Counted from the stretch's first letter, positions 34,810-47,760 are shown. The stretch: DNA of 64,000 nt from Gymnopilus junonius (GCA_015501075.1 JADNYJ010000010.1:1-64000); one strand, 5' to 3'. Translations and numbers: made by a program. The notes: generated from the letters alone by a model not told the origin.

Positions 34810-36744
34810 ATGCCCCCCAGCGTGCGGTATCACTGTCCATGTCTCTCAAATTCCCCCTTTCCCCCTCCTCCTCATCTCCAATCATCATATTATAGCTTCC
34901 ACCCCCTTCACGAGCTTTTCTTCTGCGAAGAATGTGACGCTGTCCGTTGTAATCGATGTGTGACCGTTGAAGTCAGTTCGTACTACTGTCCGAACTGCCT
35001 TTTCGAGGTACCGAGCGCAAGCGTACGTGCTGAAAAGAATAGGTGACGCCCATAGCATTATAACTCCTTCATGAGAAATACTGAATACGACATATTTAGA
35101 TGTGCTCGGAACTGCTTCTTGTGCCCTAATTGTCGGAATACACTTTCCGTCGTGCCTTCAGATCCTCCAGACTCTGGGGACGGTCGACTTACGGTACCAA
35201 TAAGTTCACTCAATGAGCCACCTTTTTTTCTCTACTGCAATCATTGTAGATGGGACTCTGCAGAAGTAGGAATTACATTTGAAAAGCCAACTGGTCTCGC
35301 TGGTGAGTGTGTTCTCTCTATTTTGAGGCTTTCTCATCATGAACGATCCATAGCCCAATTACAGAAATTTGAAGACTCTGCTCCCGATTCACTCGAATTT
35401 GAGCGTTTAAAGGAACATTTTGAACCTTTCATACGTGCTTCGTCGCTTTCCTCTTCTACAAACCCCAGTCACCCGACTGCTCATCCAAGCAGTGCGGCTC
35501 ACTCACATCACGCTCATTCCAACTCTATTACAGCCGCCGCATCTGCCGCTTTGGCACGCGATGTTCCCGGTGTCAGCAAGTACAATCCTCTGTCGAGGAG
35601 CACCTCTTCAAGAAGCGCGACTGGCAAAGACCGAAGTGTCAACAAAGACGAAATGCCAGAATATCGAAGTCGTCTAGAAATATCGAAGGCAAGCGCTTCA
35701 GGTACAGGCGGAGGAGAGGCTGATGTTGAATTCATGCAACACTTGGAAGATATTGGTCAGGTCGCCACACTCGAACAAAGATGGTTCAATAGCTGGGCTA
35801 CGCCTTTGCAAACCAGGTACGTTATGTCGTGACGTTTCATTCATTTACTTAATGCAGCAGTAAAGCGAACTCAAACCCCTTCGCATTCCCCTTCATTCCA
35901 AGCGATCAAAACGTTGTCCTGCCTGTACACATATCCTTATAAAACCAGAACAAAAAGCGCAATCTGTGAGGTATAAAATCAAACTCGTGGCCGCTAATTA
36001 TCTTCCAGCAATTACTGTCGCCCTCCCTCATGCGCAAAGATTGACAGCCGAGTTAGCAAGGAAGCTGGTTGGTAAAACAACCTCTGCCACTGCTGACGAT
36101 GAGAGAAGTTCTGCCTCGGATATGCATGCCGGAAAAACCTATCCATTCCACCTCGCATTAAGTAACCCTCTTTATGATCCAATAACGGTCAGATTGTCTG
36201 TGCAAAGAATGCATGTGTCTACCGCCCCAACAACAAAAGATGATGGGTCTCCAGAGAAGGCTCGTCGGCCACCGTTTGCAGTTTCTCTACCGACCTCTTC
36301 CTTCTCAGTTGCAGCTTTTGCAGAAGCATGGGAATATGAAGATGATGAAGATATGTTTGGCGCTGATGATGGGGATGACCTGCCTGGCAGAGGCGGCAAG
36401 GAGACGGATTCACGAGGCAAAGTGCGAACAGTCGGTGTCCTGGAAAAAAGAGCTAACGTGACACTCGTTGGCGGAGAGGTTGTGATAGGAAAAGAGGCCA
36501 GGGGAAACGTAAAGGTAAGTTTTTTGAACCAATCCCGTCGCATTACTGACCCCTCCGCGATGCCATTCAGTTCAACATGCTGGTATCGTACACCTATCGG
36601 TCAGACGATCCATCACCAGAGGGCAACGACACAGAAGAGTCCTCGAAGACTACCCCTGAGGTCAAGACCTTTGCTTTCTACACTGTGGTCGATCTAGGAC
36701 AGATCATACCACGAGAGGAGCCGAAAGCAGATTCGGACATATAG
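34810..36744 (+). CDS. Dynactin subunit 4 (p62)
   Basis: Dynactin p62 sits at the pointed end of the dynactin filament and helps dynein attach to membranes and the nucleus. The start at 34810 gives MPPSVRYHCPCLSN. The cysteine-rich N-terminus holds paired zinc-binding motifs: FFCEECDAVRCNRC and YYCPNC (34915-35000), then CARNCFLCPNC and FFLYCNHCRWDS (35100-35260), all features of p62. A Ser/Ala/His-rich linker follows, then LEQRWFNSWATPLQT near 35770 and the C-terminal beta-rich part (YKIKLVAANYLPAI; LALSNPLYDPITVRLS). Intron 1 (about 35043-35099) splices AATAG|ATGT in frame. The last exon ends FYTVVDLGQIIPRE near 36700. An acidic insert (EYEDDEDMFGADDGDD) is present. The gene is intact. Confidence 0.9.
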
Positions 36745-38041
36745 GATGGACTGACTCCATTCCCCCCTCAATTCCCTCAATTCGGAATTGCATTATGACG
36801 ACAAGCCAAGACTGAGACTAGAGCACCAATATTGACGTGCATCGGAGTCTGCTGATATATTGTCTCTTATTCAGCTCCGTCCCTTGTTGGACGCTGTGTC
36901 CGACGGAAAATATCTGGCTTGGAACTCCTGACGGATGACTGCCTTCAATCTGCATCCAGTGAACGAGCCGATATAACTCTTGATACCCTTTACTACGAGT
37001 ACTACAACATTCCACACCATTAATTCGCAGTATAGAATACTTTATCTTCATGCTATTGCATCCTTGAAAGATTCGAGTGTTAGCAGTTATTAATGATGTA
37101 AATCACGCACCTCAAGGTCGGAAAAATGTTCGGACCTCCGTCCTCAAGGCCCTGACTCGTTATATTATGGATCAAGCAGATTATTACTCGTTAGTCAAAC
37201 ACCCGATCGCGCATCTCCTGATTCTCAACTTGCAAAGCAGCAAAATTTGGGGTCCCCTTGATTGCTCAGCTAAAAGAAAAAAAGCTAGATCCGTAGAAAT
37301 GAAGATAAGATTTATTTGGAGGGAAATTGGGCGACCTAAGATAGCCTAGATAGGCGGAAAGAATTACGCGAAGCGTAACTGATTGCTGAGTACTCAGAAT
37401 GTGAAAAGACACAAGATCGAAGTTCACAGTCGAAATCATCCACCTGTTCATTGGACTGGCAAGAATTTCAAGATCAAAAAATTTGCTCAACATTCAGTAG
37501 CCAAGATTGTGACTGAGATGCTGTCGCATGTATTCTTGAGGAGTGCAATCCTCAAGGGTTTCGAGTAGGGACATGGAACTGGGGGAGTAGCTTCAAAGAT
37601 GTCGCTGCTGCTGCGGCCTGGTATACCAATCGGGTAAGTCGGGCGTTGCTCAAGGGTCTAGCTGGCTCAGGGTCACCACTTAAGGACAAAAAGTAGGGAA
37701 AATATGCGGCGCTGTGTGCACTGCGGGTTTAAGTTGGCTGTCGAACTACCAACTCTCGTTTCTGAGGACAATTGAGGTGGAAGGCAGGTGCAGAAAGTCT
37801 CAAGTTATACTTGGTAGAGTTCTACTGTTCTACTGTTGCTATGCAAATGTGACGGCTGCGTTACATCAAATTTGAGCGTTTGAATCTGATGTCGTCTTTG
37901 ACCCGTGTCCATCATCACTGATCCAGTCTGTCGAGAGCATTTCAGTGTTACTTTCCAATCTTTCTAGAGCAGGGCTCTATTATTCTTTCTCTTTCACCAC
38001 CTCCTACGCTGGTCGTTTATTTTCCTCATTTCCTACCAGGC
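36745..38041. other. 1.3-kb region without a recognised gene
   Basis: Short frames on both strands show no family resemblance. The short phrase CCTCAAGG recurs near 37110, 37145 and, slightly altered, 37550, but I find no terminal repeats or duplications. It probably contains the promoter of the next gene. Confidence 0.45.
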
Positions 38042-39074
38042 ATGTCGGAGGGTTCGCAGGCGAATCAAGCACCGCGAAGTCCACCGCCCGCTGTCGTAGC
38101 AGAAGAGCGGCGGCCGCAAGCAGAGCCATTGCCATCGAAACGGGGAGGATAGGATTTATTGAGGGCATCCATGCTCAAGTAGCCAATCAAGAACTTGGCA
38201 CTGAAGGTGTAAGCCTTCCTGAAAGGCATCCCGCCGACAGAGATACGCTTCCGCCAGCTCCTTCGGAATCGGGCCATCCTCTTCCTCCACTGCCGCCCAC
38301 TTCGTCAGAACAAAATGTACCCTCATCTCCGACTTCCATCACCAAATCTCCTAGCATACTCAGTTTCCTCAAGCCCAAGAAAACCATTGGTGGTGTGCAA
38401 CTGTTCACACTCATAATATTCAGTATCAGTTGTTTGTACTGGGAGGAACAATCGTGGCATGGGTGTTTCTGACTAAAGTATTCGAACGCCTCTTTTCGAA
38501 AGCTGGGAATGGGCCAAACTTGTCATCGACTGTCTTTGTGCACGTCGTGTTCGTCATCGTGGTTATCTTCCAGCTTGTCTTCCTGGAAAGGCGGCTTTTC
38601 CGGTTGCGAGCTGAACGGTATAGTCATATTCATCCAGGAGAGATCCTTCCGCGCCATAGAACGATTCCGTTAGCTTCAGACACTGGAATTGCTTTTGCAC
38701 CATGGAATCGACCACCGCTCCCTACGTATGCTGCTGCTCTAGCTCAAAGCGGAGTAGGTACCGGGGATGTAGAGGACCATCTCATCGCTGCGCCACCCCC
38801 TCCTGCCTATGGCAACACGCGAGGCAGCACTCTGTTGCTCCAAGGTTATTTGCGTGATAGCCTGAGGGTTCAGCGTCCTCCTTCGGTGCATTCAACCCAT
38901 AGCCAGGTCCCAGACGAAAGACCAATGAGCTATGTTAGCAGGGATGAAGAATGGGAGACGATCCAGGATGCTGATAGGGCATTGAGGCTTGAGGAGACGC
39001 TGAGTCGCTTGAGGCACCCCAAAGAAGCAGAAGTTAAGGACTGCAGGGACATGATTCTTGAGGAACGTTGCTAG
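38042..39074 (+). CDS. Conserved-looking fungal two-TM membrane protein, function unknown
   Basis: I do not recognise a named family. The likely start is MSEGSQANQAPRSPPP at 38042. A long Pro/Ser-rich cytosolic N-terminus (SESGHPLPPLPPTSSEQNVP) is followed by two hydrophobic helices, FVLGGTIVAWVFLTKVF near 38430 and VFVHVVFVIVVIFQLVFL near 38535-38590. A basic and proline-rich C-terminus (PPLPTYAAALAQ, APPPPAYGN) ends at 39074; PPxY-like motifs there could recruit Nedd4-type ligases, which is inference. At least two introns are needed to link the frames (one between about 38100 and 38160, one near 38400), and I could not fix them exactly. A start at 37945 is possible but less protein-like. 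Confidence 0.6.
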
Positions 39075-39536
39075 TTTTCCGGTGGAACTGGATCAACGTT
39101 GGACAGCTTAAAGTACACGTGCCTCTTTATTTCAAAATCCTTAGTTTTCTTTTCTTGCGATGCTCAGCGCGTAGGTTATGAACGTTCTTGGAACTTGCTG
39201 TGTCGTATGTATGTACAAGAGGTGTATATACCGTGTATTGGCAGAATTTGTAATTTTACAGGGTCTGTTACTTGTTGATTATTTTACACAGGTGTGAGGT
39301 ACCGCAGCAGTCAACCGAGTCACTTTGGCTGACAAAGAAGGACCCTTTGCCCCTCGCCACCATGTACGGAACTGTAATTTGTTTGTTTTCGCCTTTTGCG
39401 CAATTCCTTGGCTCAGGGACGCGGTGTCCGCTATGACTCATCTCAGAATTCTCTGGCCCACTGGTTTATATGAAAAACATATGTACATCTGAACATGTTT
39501 CGTCATTGTTTTCCCCTGCCTCTCTTCTCCTGTCCA
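39075..39536. other. Intergenic spacer
   Basis: No feature recognised. It probably holds the 3' UTR of the membrane protein gene and the arrestin gene promoter. Confidence 0.5.
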
Positions 39537-41103
39537 ATGGACTACGAAAATTCTCCCTCGTCCTCAGAGCTTCCTAGTTATTCTCCCTCATCGCCCTCCC
39601 CGTCCTACACTTGCCAACTAGGTTCAGGTGAAAGGTTACTCGAACATACCCCGCAATCGCATTCGTCGCAAAATCCCACTTCGCTTTTTATCAAGAAGGC
39701 AGGTCGGTCCACTGTCATCCTGAACGGCCAGGAAGATGGTGCCACTATGCCTGCATACGGTAGGCAGGCTATCATCAGTGGCAATTTGCTACTCGAGCAA
39801 AGCGAGAGCATTATTGAGGTTGTTCTCAAGGTATGACGCGTAATATTAGCATTGAAATACGCGATTCTGACGTTTTCCTTTCAGGTGAAAGCAAAATTGG
39901 ACACGACCATTTCAGAAGCCGGTGGCACGTCGATTAGACTCGTGGACGATAGCTACACGCTATGGTCGCAATCGTTATCGTCGTCTACAGGACAGAAAAC
40001 TACCTGCCCAGACCAGGTTCATTTCTCTGCTCGCTTACCGATAACCTTCCAACATTCCGGAAAAACATATCCCTTGCCACCGTCATACAGTGCTAGTTAT
40101 TTTGCTATCCCCAGCCTTATTGTCCGTTCTTCATACACCCTTCATTTCATCATTACGCGTATACGACACCGAAAATTGGATTTATGGCCAAAGACAAAAC
40201 AGTAAGTTTGGCTTATCTTCCTGCATCTTCAGAAATTAAACATATTTCCTCGCACTAGGATCCTCATCCCATTCTCCTACTGTCCAAAAACACGAGCTAA
40301 CCGGCCGATCATCCCTAGTCCCTGTTTTTTCTCTTCTGTGAAGACGTCGCCAGAGGAATGGCATCAAGCGATCTCTCCCCTCAAGACGCGTCCGAACGCT
40401 AAGATGGACCCACTTTATTGCCATGTATGTTAATCTCCCTTGGTCTGCCTAAAGTTTCATTATTTGACGTTCGTCATCTAATTTCTAGTTGTTTGTGCCT
40501 GCCGGCCGAATATACGGACTAGCAGATACCATTCCTTTCCACGTTCAGCTATCAGGAAATATCTGTGCCCTGCAGGACCTTTGCTGCGGCGCAGAACTAG
40601 GTCGCGTCATGTCAGTGGATTCCGACACTACTGTCGTCTCCAACAGCTCCAAAAGAGCGCAGACAAGTCCGCCGCTTCTTCGGGTATCTCTTCTGCGCCA
40701 AGTGTCGGTATCAATGAGGTCCGTCAACTCCTGGAAGAACACCGCGATGGGTCAGGCTACGCTTTGGCCAATACCTCCTGACCTTGGCAGTTGTTGTTCC
40801 TCGACCGCGCAATGCAGGGAAGGTCATGTGGATTGGGAGGGTGAGGTACAGTGTAACAAGGATATCACCGTCGGTGCATTCGAGGCTGGCAACGTGAACG
40901 TCAAGGTGTGCAGGACTTTCGGCCGAGTGTTTTTTCTTGCTAACGCCCCCATTTTTCCTTAGGATTTCATCACCCTCGTGTTAACCCCGCCGCAACCATA
41001 TAAATCGCCGTGGCTTCAGCTTCAAGTCACGATCCCTATCAGATTAGTAACGGACTCTTTCGCAGAGGTCACTGGTCTAGAAGTTGGTTTGGCGCAATCA
41101 TGA
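39537..41103 (+). CDS. Arrestin-like protein
   Basis: Fungal arrestin-like proteins link cargo such as transporters to ubiquitin ligases for endocytosis. The start at 39537 gives MDYENSPSSSELPSYSPSS; an upstream in-frame ATG at 39495 is an alternative. Arrestin-fold landmarks are AYGRQAIISGNLLLEQSESIIEV (cited as GRQAIISGNLLLEQ, 39760-39830), VKAKLDTTISEAGG, the segment VHFSARLPITFQ, and PLPPSYSASYF near 40075, which corresponds to the conserved LPPS of arrestin N-domains. The C-domain part includes HLFVPAGRIYGLADTIPFHVQLSG (shortened: GLADTIPFHVQLSG, 40510) and VSLLRQVSVS near 40690. Introns lie near 39835, 40203, 40425 and 40903. It ends GLEVGLAQS at 41103. The gene is intact. Confidence 0.8.
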
Positions 41104-41856
41104 CGGTCGTTTTGATATCTTCTTTCTTCTTTTTCTCATCGTTTACGACTTGTTGACGACGTTTCGCGTTCATACCTTTTTTGCTTCTCCGGAACCGAAA
41201 ATATTTAATGCCCCCTTTCCGGATCTCAAAAGGCTTCAATAAAGCCATCCCGCAATACTGTATCTCCATTTGTTTATTCCCGCGATCGTGTATTTATTCA
41301 GATTCTGGGCCATACATAGATGTAAAAAATGTCTTCAACAGAACCACATACCTGTATGTACTTAGACGCATCGTTTCTGAGCACTCCGCTTTTTTGCTGT
41401 GCTTGTGTAGTACACTTTATAGACTATTTACTCGTTGTACACTTTCATCGACCCTAATTCTAAATTCTGTCAGGCGAAACCCCTCCTGCTTTTCTTTCTG
41501 AAGAGATCTCCAAACTTACGTCGTCACTCCAGGATGCTAGTCAAACATATTTCCGACACCTTAGGCCACGGTTCCAACCCTTGTAAAAATAGTACTTAGT
41601 TGACCGCCCTTCTTAAGAACGGTCTCAGCGGACGATGATCAACTGATATACTTGTCAAAGACGCTGTGCTAAAGTTAAAATATTGGGTGTGCTATGATCA
41701 ACTCAAAATGCATCATGCACAGTTGCATGCACGAATTTAGGTACAACATACAGATCACTATATGTATTCTTAGCGTTTAAATCCCAAAGCCATTAGAAGA
41801 TGGCCTTACACTTCTTTTTTCATCATATCCTTCCTTTTGACGCCTCTCTAATCTCT
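41104..41856. other. 753-bp convergent intergenic region
   Basis: It lies between two converging genes, so it holds two 3' ends. Sequence is AT-rich with pyrimidine tracts. No coding or repeat feature is recognised. Confidence 0.5.
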
Positions 41857-43921
41857 TTAAATTCCTTTTATTAGCACCAATTCACCCTCTGTCAAGCACA
41901 CCAAAATTATTTCTCCGTCCTTATCGCTCTTCACATTGACACACCCCACGCCCAGGAGCGCACCGCTGCTTCCATCATCTACTTGAAGCACTGACTGTTT
42001 TGCCCAAATATCTTTGACTCTGGCAGATGGGCGATAGATGTACATATTCGCTCCACGATCACGCATACTCCCACCTTCAAACGCAAAAACGCCACGGTTC
42101 GGTAAATGATAAGTGAACCTTGTATCTTGCTTTGATGCTAGGACAAATGCAAGAGCATGATATGTGGAGTTGTGTTTCCAACTCAGATCGGGAGGAGTAT
42201 TTGATGGGACGAGAGAAAATACAGGTCCGTCGACGTCTTGCTTTAACACGAGTTGCAAGTCGTTCATGCTTGAGATAGAACCTGGCATAGGTATCGATAG
42301 GACCTTCAGAGCTTCTTCTTCCCATCCGGCATCCTTTTCACTCCTCTGAACCCATTCAGGTGTTTGGCCCTCCATTGCTACCCATGTAAGATAGGCTCGC
42401 CTCCCTACAGCAGAATCTGCTTCTTCATCTACTTCGCCTTCCACGAGGCTCGGCATTCCTCTTCCTAATCCAAGGCCGGATGCGTCTTCTCCAGTACGCA
42501 AGGCAGCTGTGTATTTTTCCAGAGATTCGCGAATATGCCAGAGCTCAGATGGGTCAATTGTTTCTGGCACCTCGATGTCATCGCCGTCGGCCTCAACAGA
42601 CGTCGCAGAGGCTGCAAAGACCTGCATCCATCGTGTTCCTTCGTTCCTTTTCTCCATGTGCAGTGTCAACAAGCCAAACGCACTCTCTGCTTCTCGATCC
42701 CAGGTCCAGAAGCAAGACGATGTGTTCACGCTGTCCCATAGCGCCTTTGCTGAATAATAGGGTAATGAAACAGGCGGACTAGCACTGTCATGAAGTGGGT
42801 ACGAATCAACATGGACTGTAAGGGTCTGTGTTGTGAAAAGAACCCTGATTTTATTCTTGGGTGTGTTGGAAGGAAGAGGGAATGCGACGGTCACTGAATC
42901 AGGCATCTGCGTCCAAGAATAAGGCGGAGGTTTCACTAGTTTATTCGCATCGCTGGAGTCAGTCGCCATTGCAGAAGAGTCCAGGTTCTCGTTTGGACGT
43001 GGTATTGGGGCGAGTTCATCGGCGGATGGTTCATACGGCTTGACAGGAGAGACATTGGAGTCGGGATCGGTGTAGGCCGACCCGCCAAGGATAAGGAATG
43101 AATTGACCTGCTCAATAAAATAGGTGTAGATGGGTACATCCTGGCCTCTTCTGTGCCATAATATATCGAACTCGCGGGATCGCTGTCAGGACGTAAGGAA
43201 AGGAGATCAATCTTCACAGCCCAGATGTCAAATTCGACGGAAGGGTTGCTATTTCCAGCTATGTCTGTGTTCAGTTTCCTTCCACCGGGAGGATAGTACC
43301 GCGAGGAAAGTATTAGGATTGCCCTGGTCGGGGAAACCCTTTGGATATGGTGCAGCCTAAAAGGTGAATCGACTGTTCCACCTGTCCGTAAAGTGAATAT
43401 ACCGATTGGTTCCGAGTCATTTCCATCTCGAATAGGTAGAATATACAGTAATCCATTTCCATCCGTTACAGCGACGGCTGTTGAGTTGAGGAAGGCAGAG
43501 GATGGATATTCACGTTGCACTGTGAAGTCTGAAGACGTATCCATCGGCGTAGCCATTGTATAGACGACTCTGAAAGACGGCTCTGGTACATCCTACTATC
43601 GTGATAAATCGTCAGCTGATCGAGACAGTTGTTCTCTGAGGAGAAACTCACCCCTGCCATAGGAATTCCGATAAGGCAGACATTGAAATCCTCGTCTACG
43701 TAAACTGCGCGCCCTGATTCGCTGTCGATAGCCAGATGGTTATGAGTGATGCGACTGCGCATCTCCTGGAAAGACAGCGGAAGTCGTCCGGACGCTGTTG
43801 ATTGTGTGGGCTTCTTCGAGAGTTTGTATCGCGAGACAGCCCGCTCTTGTGGAATTGGATCGAGCCTATATCCATCAAACTTGGGGTTCAAAATACTCCT
43901 CTCTACTTTGAACGAGTCCAT
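41857..43921 (-). CDS. NudC domain-containing protein 1-like (CS domain)
   Basis: The protein resembles NUDCD1: an N-terminal beta-propeller-like half, a central CS (p23-like, Hsp90 co-chaperone) domain and a beta-rich C-terminus. The start at 43921 gives MDSFKVERSILNPKFDGY. The CS domain reads YSWTQMPDSVTVAFPLP near 42860-42920, KIRVLFTTQTLTVHV near 42820, then LWDSVNTSSCFWTWDRE near 42700. Toward the C-terminus are HALAFVLASKQDTRFTYHLP and a stop at 41857. Introns near 43620 and near 43100 are required and are consistent with the frame changes. NudC-family proteins assist dynein-pathway clients and other propeller proteins. Its start is 135 bp from the divergent neighbour. Confidence 0.83.
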
Positions 43922-44056
43922 AGTGGGGATAGATACGAAGAGCAATAAAGATTGAAACCAAGTGATGTAATGGTTAGTCACGTGAGCGTGCAGATGGATT
44001 TGAGCTCTCATCTTCCCACGGACTAGCTTTAACTCTGCGCGCAGATCCGTCGCGCC
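43922..44056. promoter_or_regulatory. Compact bidirectional promoter (135 bp)
   Basis: Start codons of two divergent genes are separated by only 135 bp. The stretch includes CACGTGAG at about 43979 and ends with a GC-rich part (GCGCGCAGATCCGTCGCGCC). The E-box-like CACGTG could bind bHLH factors, which is inference. Confidence 0.55.
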
Positions 44057-45618
44057 ATGTCCACCGTGAATCCATCCGCAATGCTGGCAGAGTCCCTCTC
44101 AGACTTTTCGAGGGCAGCCTACCAAGCCGTGAGTCCAATTTGCGCGTATAATCAGTCTTATATCAGCTTAAAAGGGTTAAAACTAGTTCTCCGAAGTCGA
44201 AGCACAGGCGCGTATGGAAGTCGCCCGGTCAGTCGCTGAAACTCGGGAAGCAAGGACGGAAAGAGACAATGCAGTCAGGGAACTTCATTTATGTCAGCTG
44301 GAGGTGCAATCGTGCAAGCAGGAGGCAGCTGCTTCCAAGGCTGCAGTGCGTATCCAGAGACTCGATGTGCTAATTTTGGCTAATTGCTGTTCTCCATTCA
44401 ATAGCTCGCCCAAGCAGAACTTACAGTATGTGTTTGGTTTTTGCACCGCTTATCTGACGATTACTGATGTACATTCTACCAATAGATTGGACACCAAGCG
44501 GAAACGCTTGCCAGTCAACTAGAAACGATCGCACAACTTCGTCGCGAAGTCACTCAATGGAAAGACCAATCACGAAATTGGCAAGAACATTTCCTACGTG
44601 TTGAACAAGAGCGTTGCACCCAGGCATCGAGGATTGACGAGCTCGTGGTAGAGAGGCTCCAGGTACGTACGTTGAGCATCTTTACTACCACCTTGACTTA
44701 CTGTGTACAGTACCCTTCTTCAAGGCCCTCCGTTCTATTCACTCCCAAAGCCCCAAAGTATAACAACGGTATAAATTCTGCACCTTCCACCTCAAGCAAA
44801 CACCTTCACTCTCCCACCCAACCACCTCCGTACAACCCTGCCGCTCTTCCTAGCCCAACAGACCTTGATCCGGTCGTAGATACAGTGCCGGGACAAGCGT
44901 CCAACAGTTCGCAGAAGAAGATCAGAGGTACGAAGCCCCAGAGGGCCGCTGTACCTCAGTCAGAGCGAGACATTCCATCTCTACATGCGGATGGCGAGTT
45001 GGAACCAGAAACTCCTTCGGTTTCGAAACGCCCTCGAAAAGGTAACCCTACAGTGGCGAGTGGACAGAAGTCTGATCCGCCGGTACAACCTTCAGTAAGG
45101 TCGTCGACCATTATCCGTCGGGTTCATGCAGTCTTAGAAGTCAAGCGTGAAGATGACTCTGAAGATGAATCACCCTTACCCGGTCCTTCAACAACTCGTA
45201 GACCCTCAGTCTCAGTAAAGAAGAAAGAGGAGTCCGTTGACCAGCAGCGTTATCTCCGTACCCCACGACCGAAAATCATTTCTGACGATGAGGACGAGGT
45301 GGTGGAGGTGGCCGTTTCTGACACAGAGCGTGGTCAAAGGAGCAGACAGCACCAGCCTCAAGAGAAGATACACCTGAGACAGCGAAGTCGTATTAATTAT
45401 CGAGAGCAAGATGACGACGATGAAGAAGAGGACGAACTCATGCTCGGTGCTGAGGTTAAATCATTACCTTTCATTTGTCTCGTCTTTACTCACGAGAGAA
45501 TTAGGACAAACATGATGAGATTTATGCCACCCATCCAGTCGAGCCACAGGAAAGCCGCACCTCCAAGCAAAGTGCACCTGGACCACCACCCAAGAAGAGA
45601 AAGCTCGCTGCTCGGTGA
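44057..45618 (+). CDS. Nuclear coiled-coil protein with charged tail, function unknown
   Basis: I do not recognise a named family. The start at 44057 gives MSTVNPSAMLAESLSDFSRAAYQ. The N-terminal half is a long coiled coil, seen as EVARSVAETREARTERDNAV (44215-44280), the LASQLETIAQLRREVTQWKD run near 44505-44560, and RVEQERCTQASRIDELVVERL near 44600-44660. The C-terminal half is disordered, rich in Pro/Ser and charged residues, with acidic stretches (DDDDEEEDELMLGAE near 45415) and ends in PPPKKRKLAAR, a typical nuclear localisation signal. Introns interrupt near 44130, 44350-44400, 44425-44485, 44663-44710 and 45455-45507. A role in chromatin or transcription is only a guess. Confidence 0.7.
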
Positions 45619-46058
45619 TTGCTCTTCTTATTTTTTCCCTCTTATTTCAATCTATGGATTACATTGCGGCCCTCGGGAACATCCCCTGGATAACGATAAT
45701 TTATGTCCTGAAAATACGTCTCATGCGACGTTGTACCTCTTTCCTTTCCCTGATCCTTTCATCGTACAAACGACGCACCTACAGGCTTCTTGGATATCAT
45801 TTATTTATGCTTGACGTTGTATACGATGCTGTACTATGTTGTACATCACACCTAGGGTCGAATCCTTTAGGTCGAATTCAATTTTTATTATCCTCGTAAC
45901 GAGAGCGCCTGGATCAGCGAGCTGCAAGTTGACTTTATAAGGCGACTAGCCATGAAGTTAGTGAATAGTCGATATATAATACAAACGTTCGTATATACGA
46001 TACGGTACATGACACGACAAAGCCCGCCTGTTATTAAAATCTACTACCTATGGCAATT
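45619..46058. other. Convergent intergenic spacer
   Basis: It separates two converging genes. AT-rich sequence without recognisable features. Confidence 0.5.
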
Positions 46059-47760
46059 TTACATGAGCTTCCCACCAAACCCTGAAGCCGCTGTGTGCGA
46101 CTTCTTCAGCGCCCGGCCTGTGGCGAACAGAATACTGTCTAGGAGAGAGGCGACAGTCAACACCCTCCGACGATAGCGCATGTTCTATTGGAGGAAGTTG
46201 GATAAATTTAGATGATTACAGGAAGGAATGGCTTACGATGTGAGGAAGTGTGCGAATGACTGTCGGATTTCAGAGTGTACGATACGGATCGGTGAAATTT
46301 CGAAATTGAAGAATGCACCTGAAATCGGGGATTGAGATTTTATATTTTGATGACACGACTATCCTCACCTGGCAGGCCGCTAACACCATGCTGGACGTGG
46401 ATACCTCCAGGAGAATCACCATTGACTCCTTCTGAAAGGTCGCGTTCGAAGTGTGTAGCGCTGTATTGGTGGGTGTTGACCTGCAAGGAGGCAATGAAAT
46501 TGAGCCCCTGATAATAGTAGAAATACAAAATTAATACTGACAACTCGCGCATCGTTCAGTGTGCGGAATTGGGTGGAGACGACTTTCAAGAAATATTGGA
46601 ACATGTATTGAGACTTGCTGGTCCGAGCATAGGTGTCGTCAAGCGGGTTTGAAATTATGTTCATGCGCTTCTTCATTTCTTTGCTGGCTTCAGCTTTCCA
46701 GAAGTCGTATTCGTCATCGCCTAGAACACTATGTAAAACCTGCCTGTGAGTTAGGACTATTTAAGACACACCTTCAAATGCAAAGTAGTGGATAGTATGG
46801 GAGAAGTCGTGCTTGTTCTGGTCCTCTCTCAGGTATGGGACTAGTTCGTATAGGTTGCGAGAGTTGCTCTGGAAGGAACGACCAGGGGAGAAGTGGATGT
46901 TACCAATAACTTTGTTAACACGAATTCGTCCAGAAACATTGCAGCCTTCATCGGCTTGATCCCTCAACTTGTCTGCCCAACCCTCATTCCGACACTTTTG
47001 TTATGCATCAGCCAGGAAGTAATATGATTTGTACAGGAAAGTGGAACAAACCTGTTCGATAGCCTCGGGATTGGAGAAACTCCATCCTCTGTTCACATAT
47101 GACTGGCGGACTTCCTCGCAAGTATTACAGCAACCACTGGGGGGCTCCAAACCGCCATAACAAGAACCACAGTAGCCTTCCTTCTTGACGTCGTTAATCT
47201 TGTCGAAGTCGTTCTGGAGCTCCGCGCTGTAAGAGTTGGGGATTTGCTTGCCATCCTTGTCAAGCCGTGTCTTTAAGACGTTGTGAGAGACATCCCGTTG
47301 TTGCTCTCCACTAATGTCCATCACGTCGACACTAACAACTAGAAGCCGAAGTACATTTAGGATAATACGATCCTACGAAATCAAAGTACGCACGATAGCA
47401 AGGTACTCTCGGAAAAGTAATATTCAAATTGACAGTTAATTTCTCTCCTCTGCTCTTGTCAACAACAATAGAGGTGTCGACATTGACCCTACGGTAGTCG
47501 AGGAATTCGATCATGGTCACTGAAAGAATGATAGCGGCGGAAAGTATCGTCACTGCAGACCATAATTTAGATCAAAGCAAACATGTTTACAAGATGAATG
47601 GGATACACACAGAGTGCGCCAGTGCGGGTTTTAACTTTAACATCTTCAGTGGTCTAGTTGAGGAAATTATTGCCACGTTCTAAATGTAAATTGCAAGAGC
47701 TTGATGTACCTTGCCAAAGGCGTCTACCCCCTTGAGACTGGCAAAGAGACCTTTTGCCAT
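46059..47760 (-). CDS. ERV46: ER-Golgi vesicle protein Erv46 (ERGIC3)
   Basis: Erv46 forms a complex with Erv41 in COPII vesicles and acts as a retrograde receptor for escaped ER residents. The start at 47760 gives MAKGLFASLKGVDAFGK, typical of the family. The first membrane helix lies at LLTILSAAIILSVTMIEFL near 47510-47570. Luminal motifs follow: VNLNITFPRVPC (47400), CGSCYGGLEPPSGCCNTCEEVR (paired CxxC cysteines, 47110-47180), GNIHFSPGRSFQ near 46880, and the C-terminal FFNFEISPIRIV then the second helix near FLTSTCAIVGGCLTVASLL (46180-46250). It ends GFGGKLM at 46059; I see no clear di-lysine signal. Introns are short and in phase. Confidence 0.95.

Noticed and set aside
36172..36543. 123-codon minus-strand frame
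   Set aside because: It lies opposite a dynactin p62 exon whose sequence fits the family.
37077..37570. Possible decayed transposon with repeated CCTCAAGG words
   Set aside because: No inverted ends or target duplication found, and no coding remnant.
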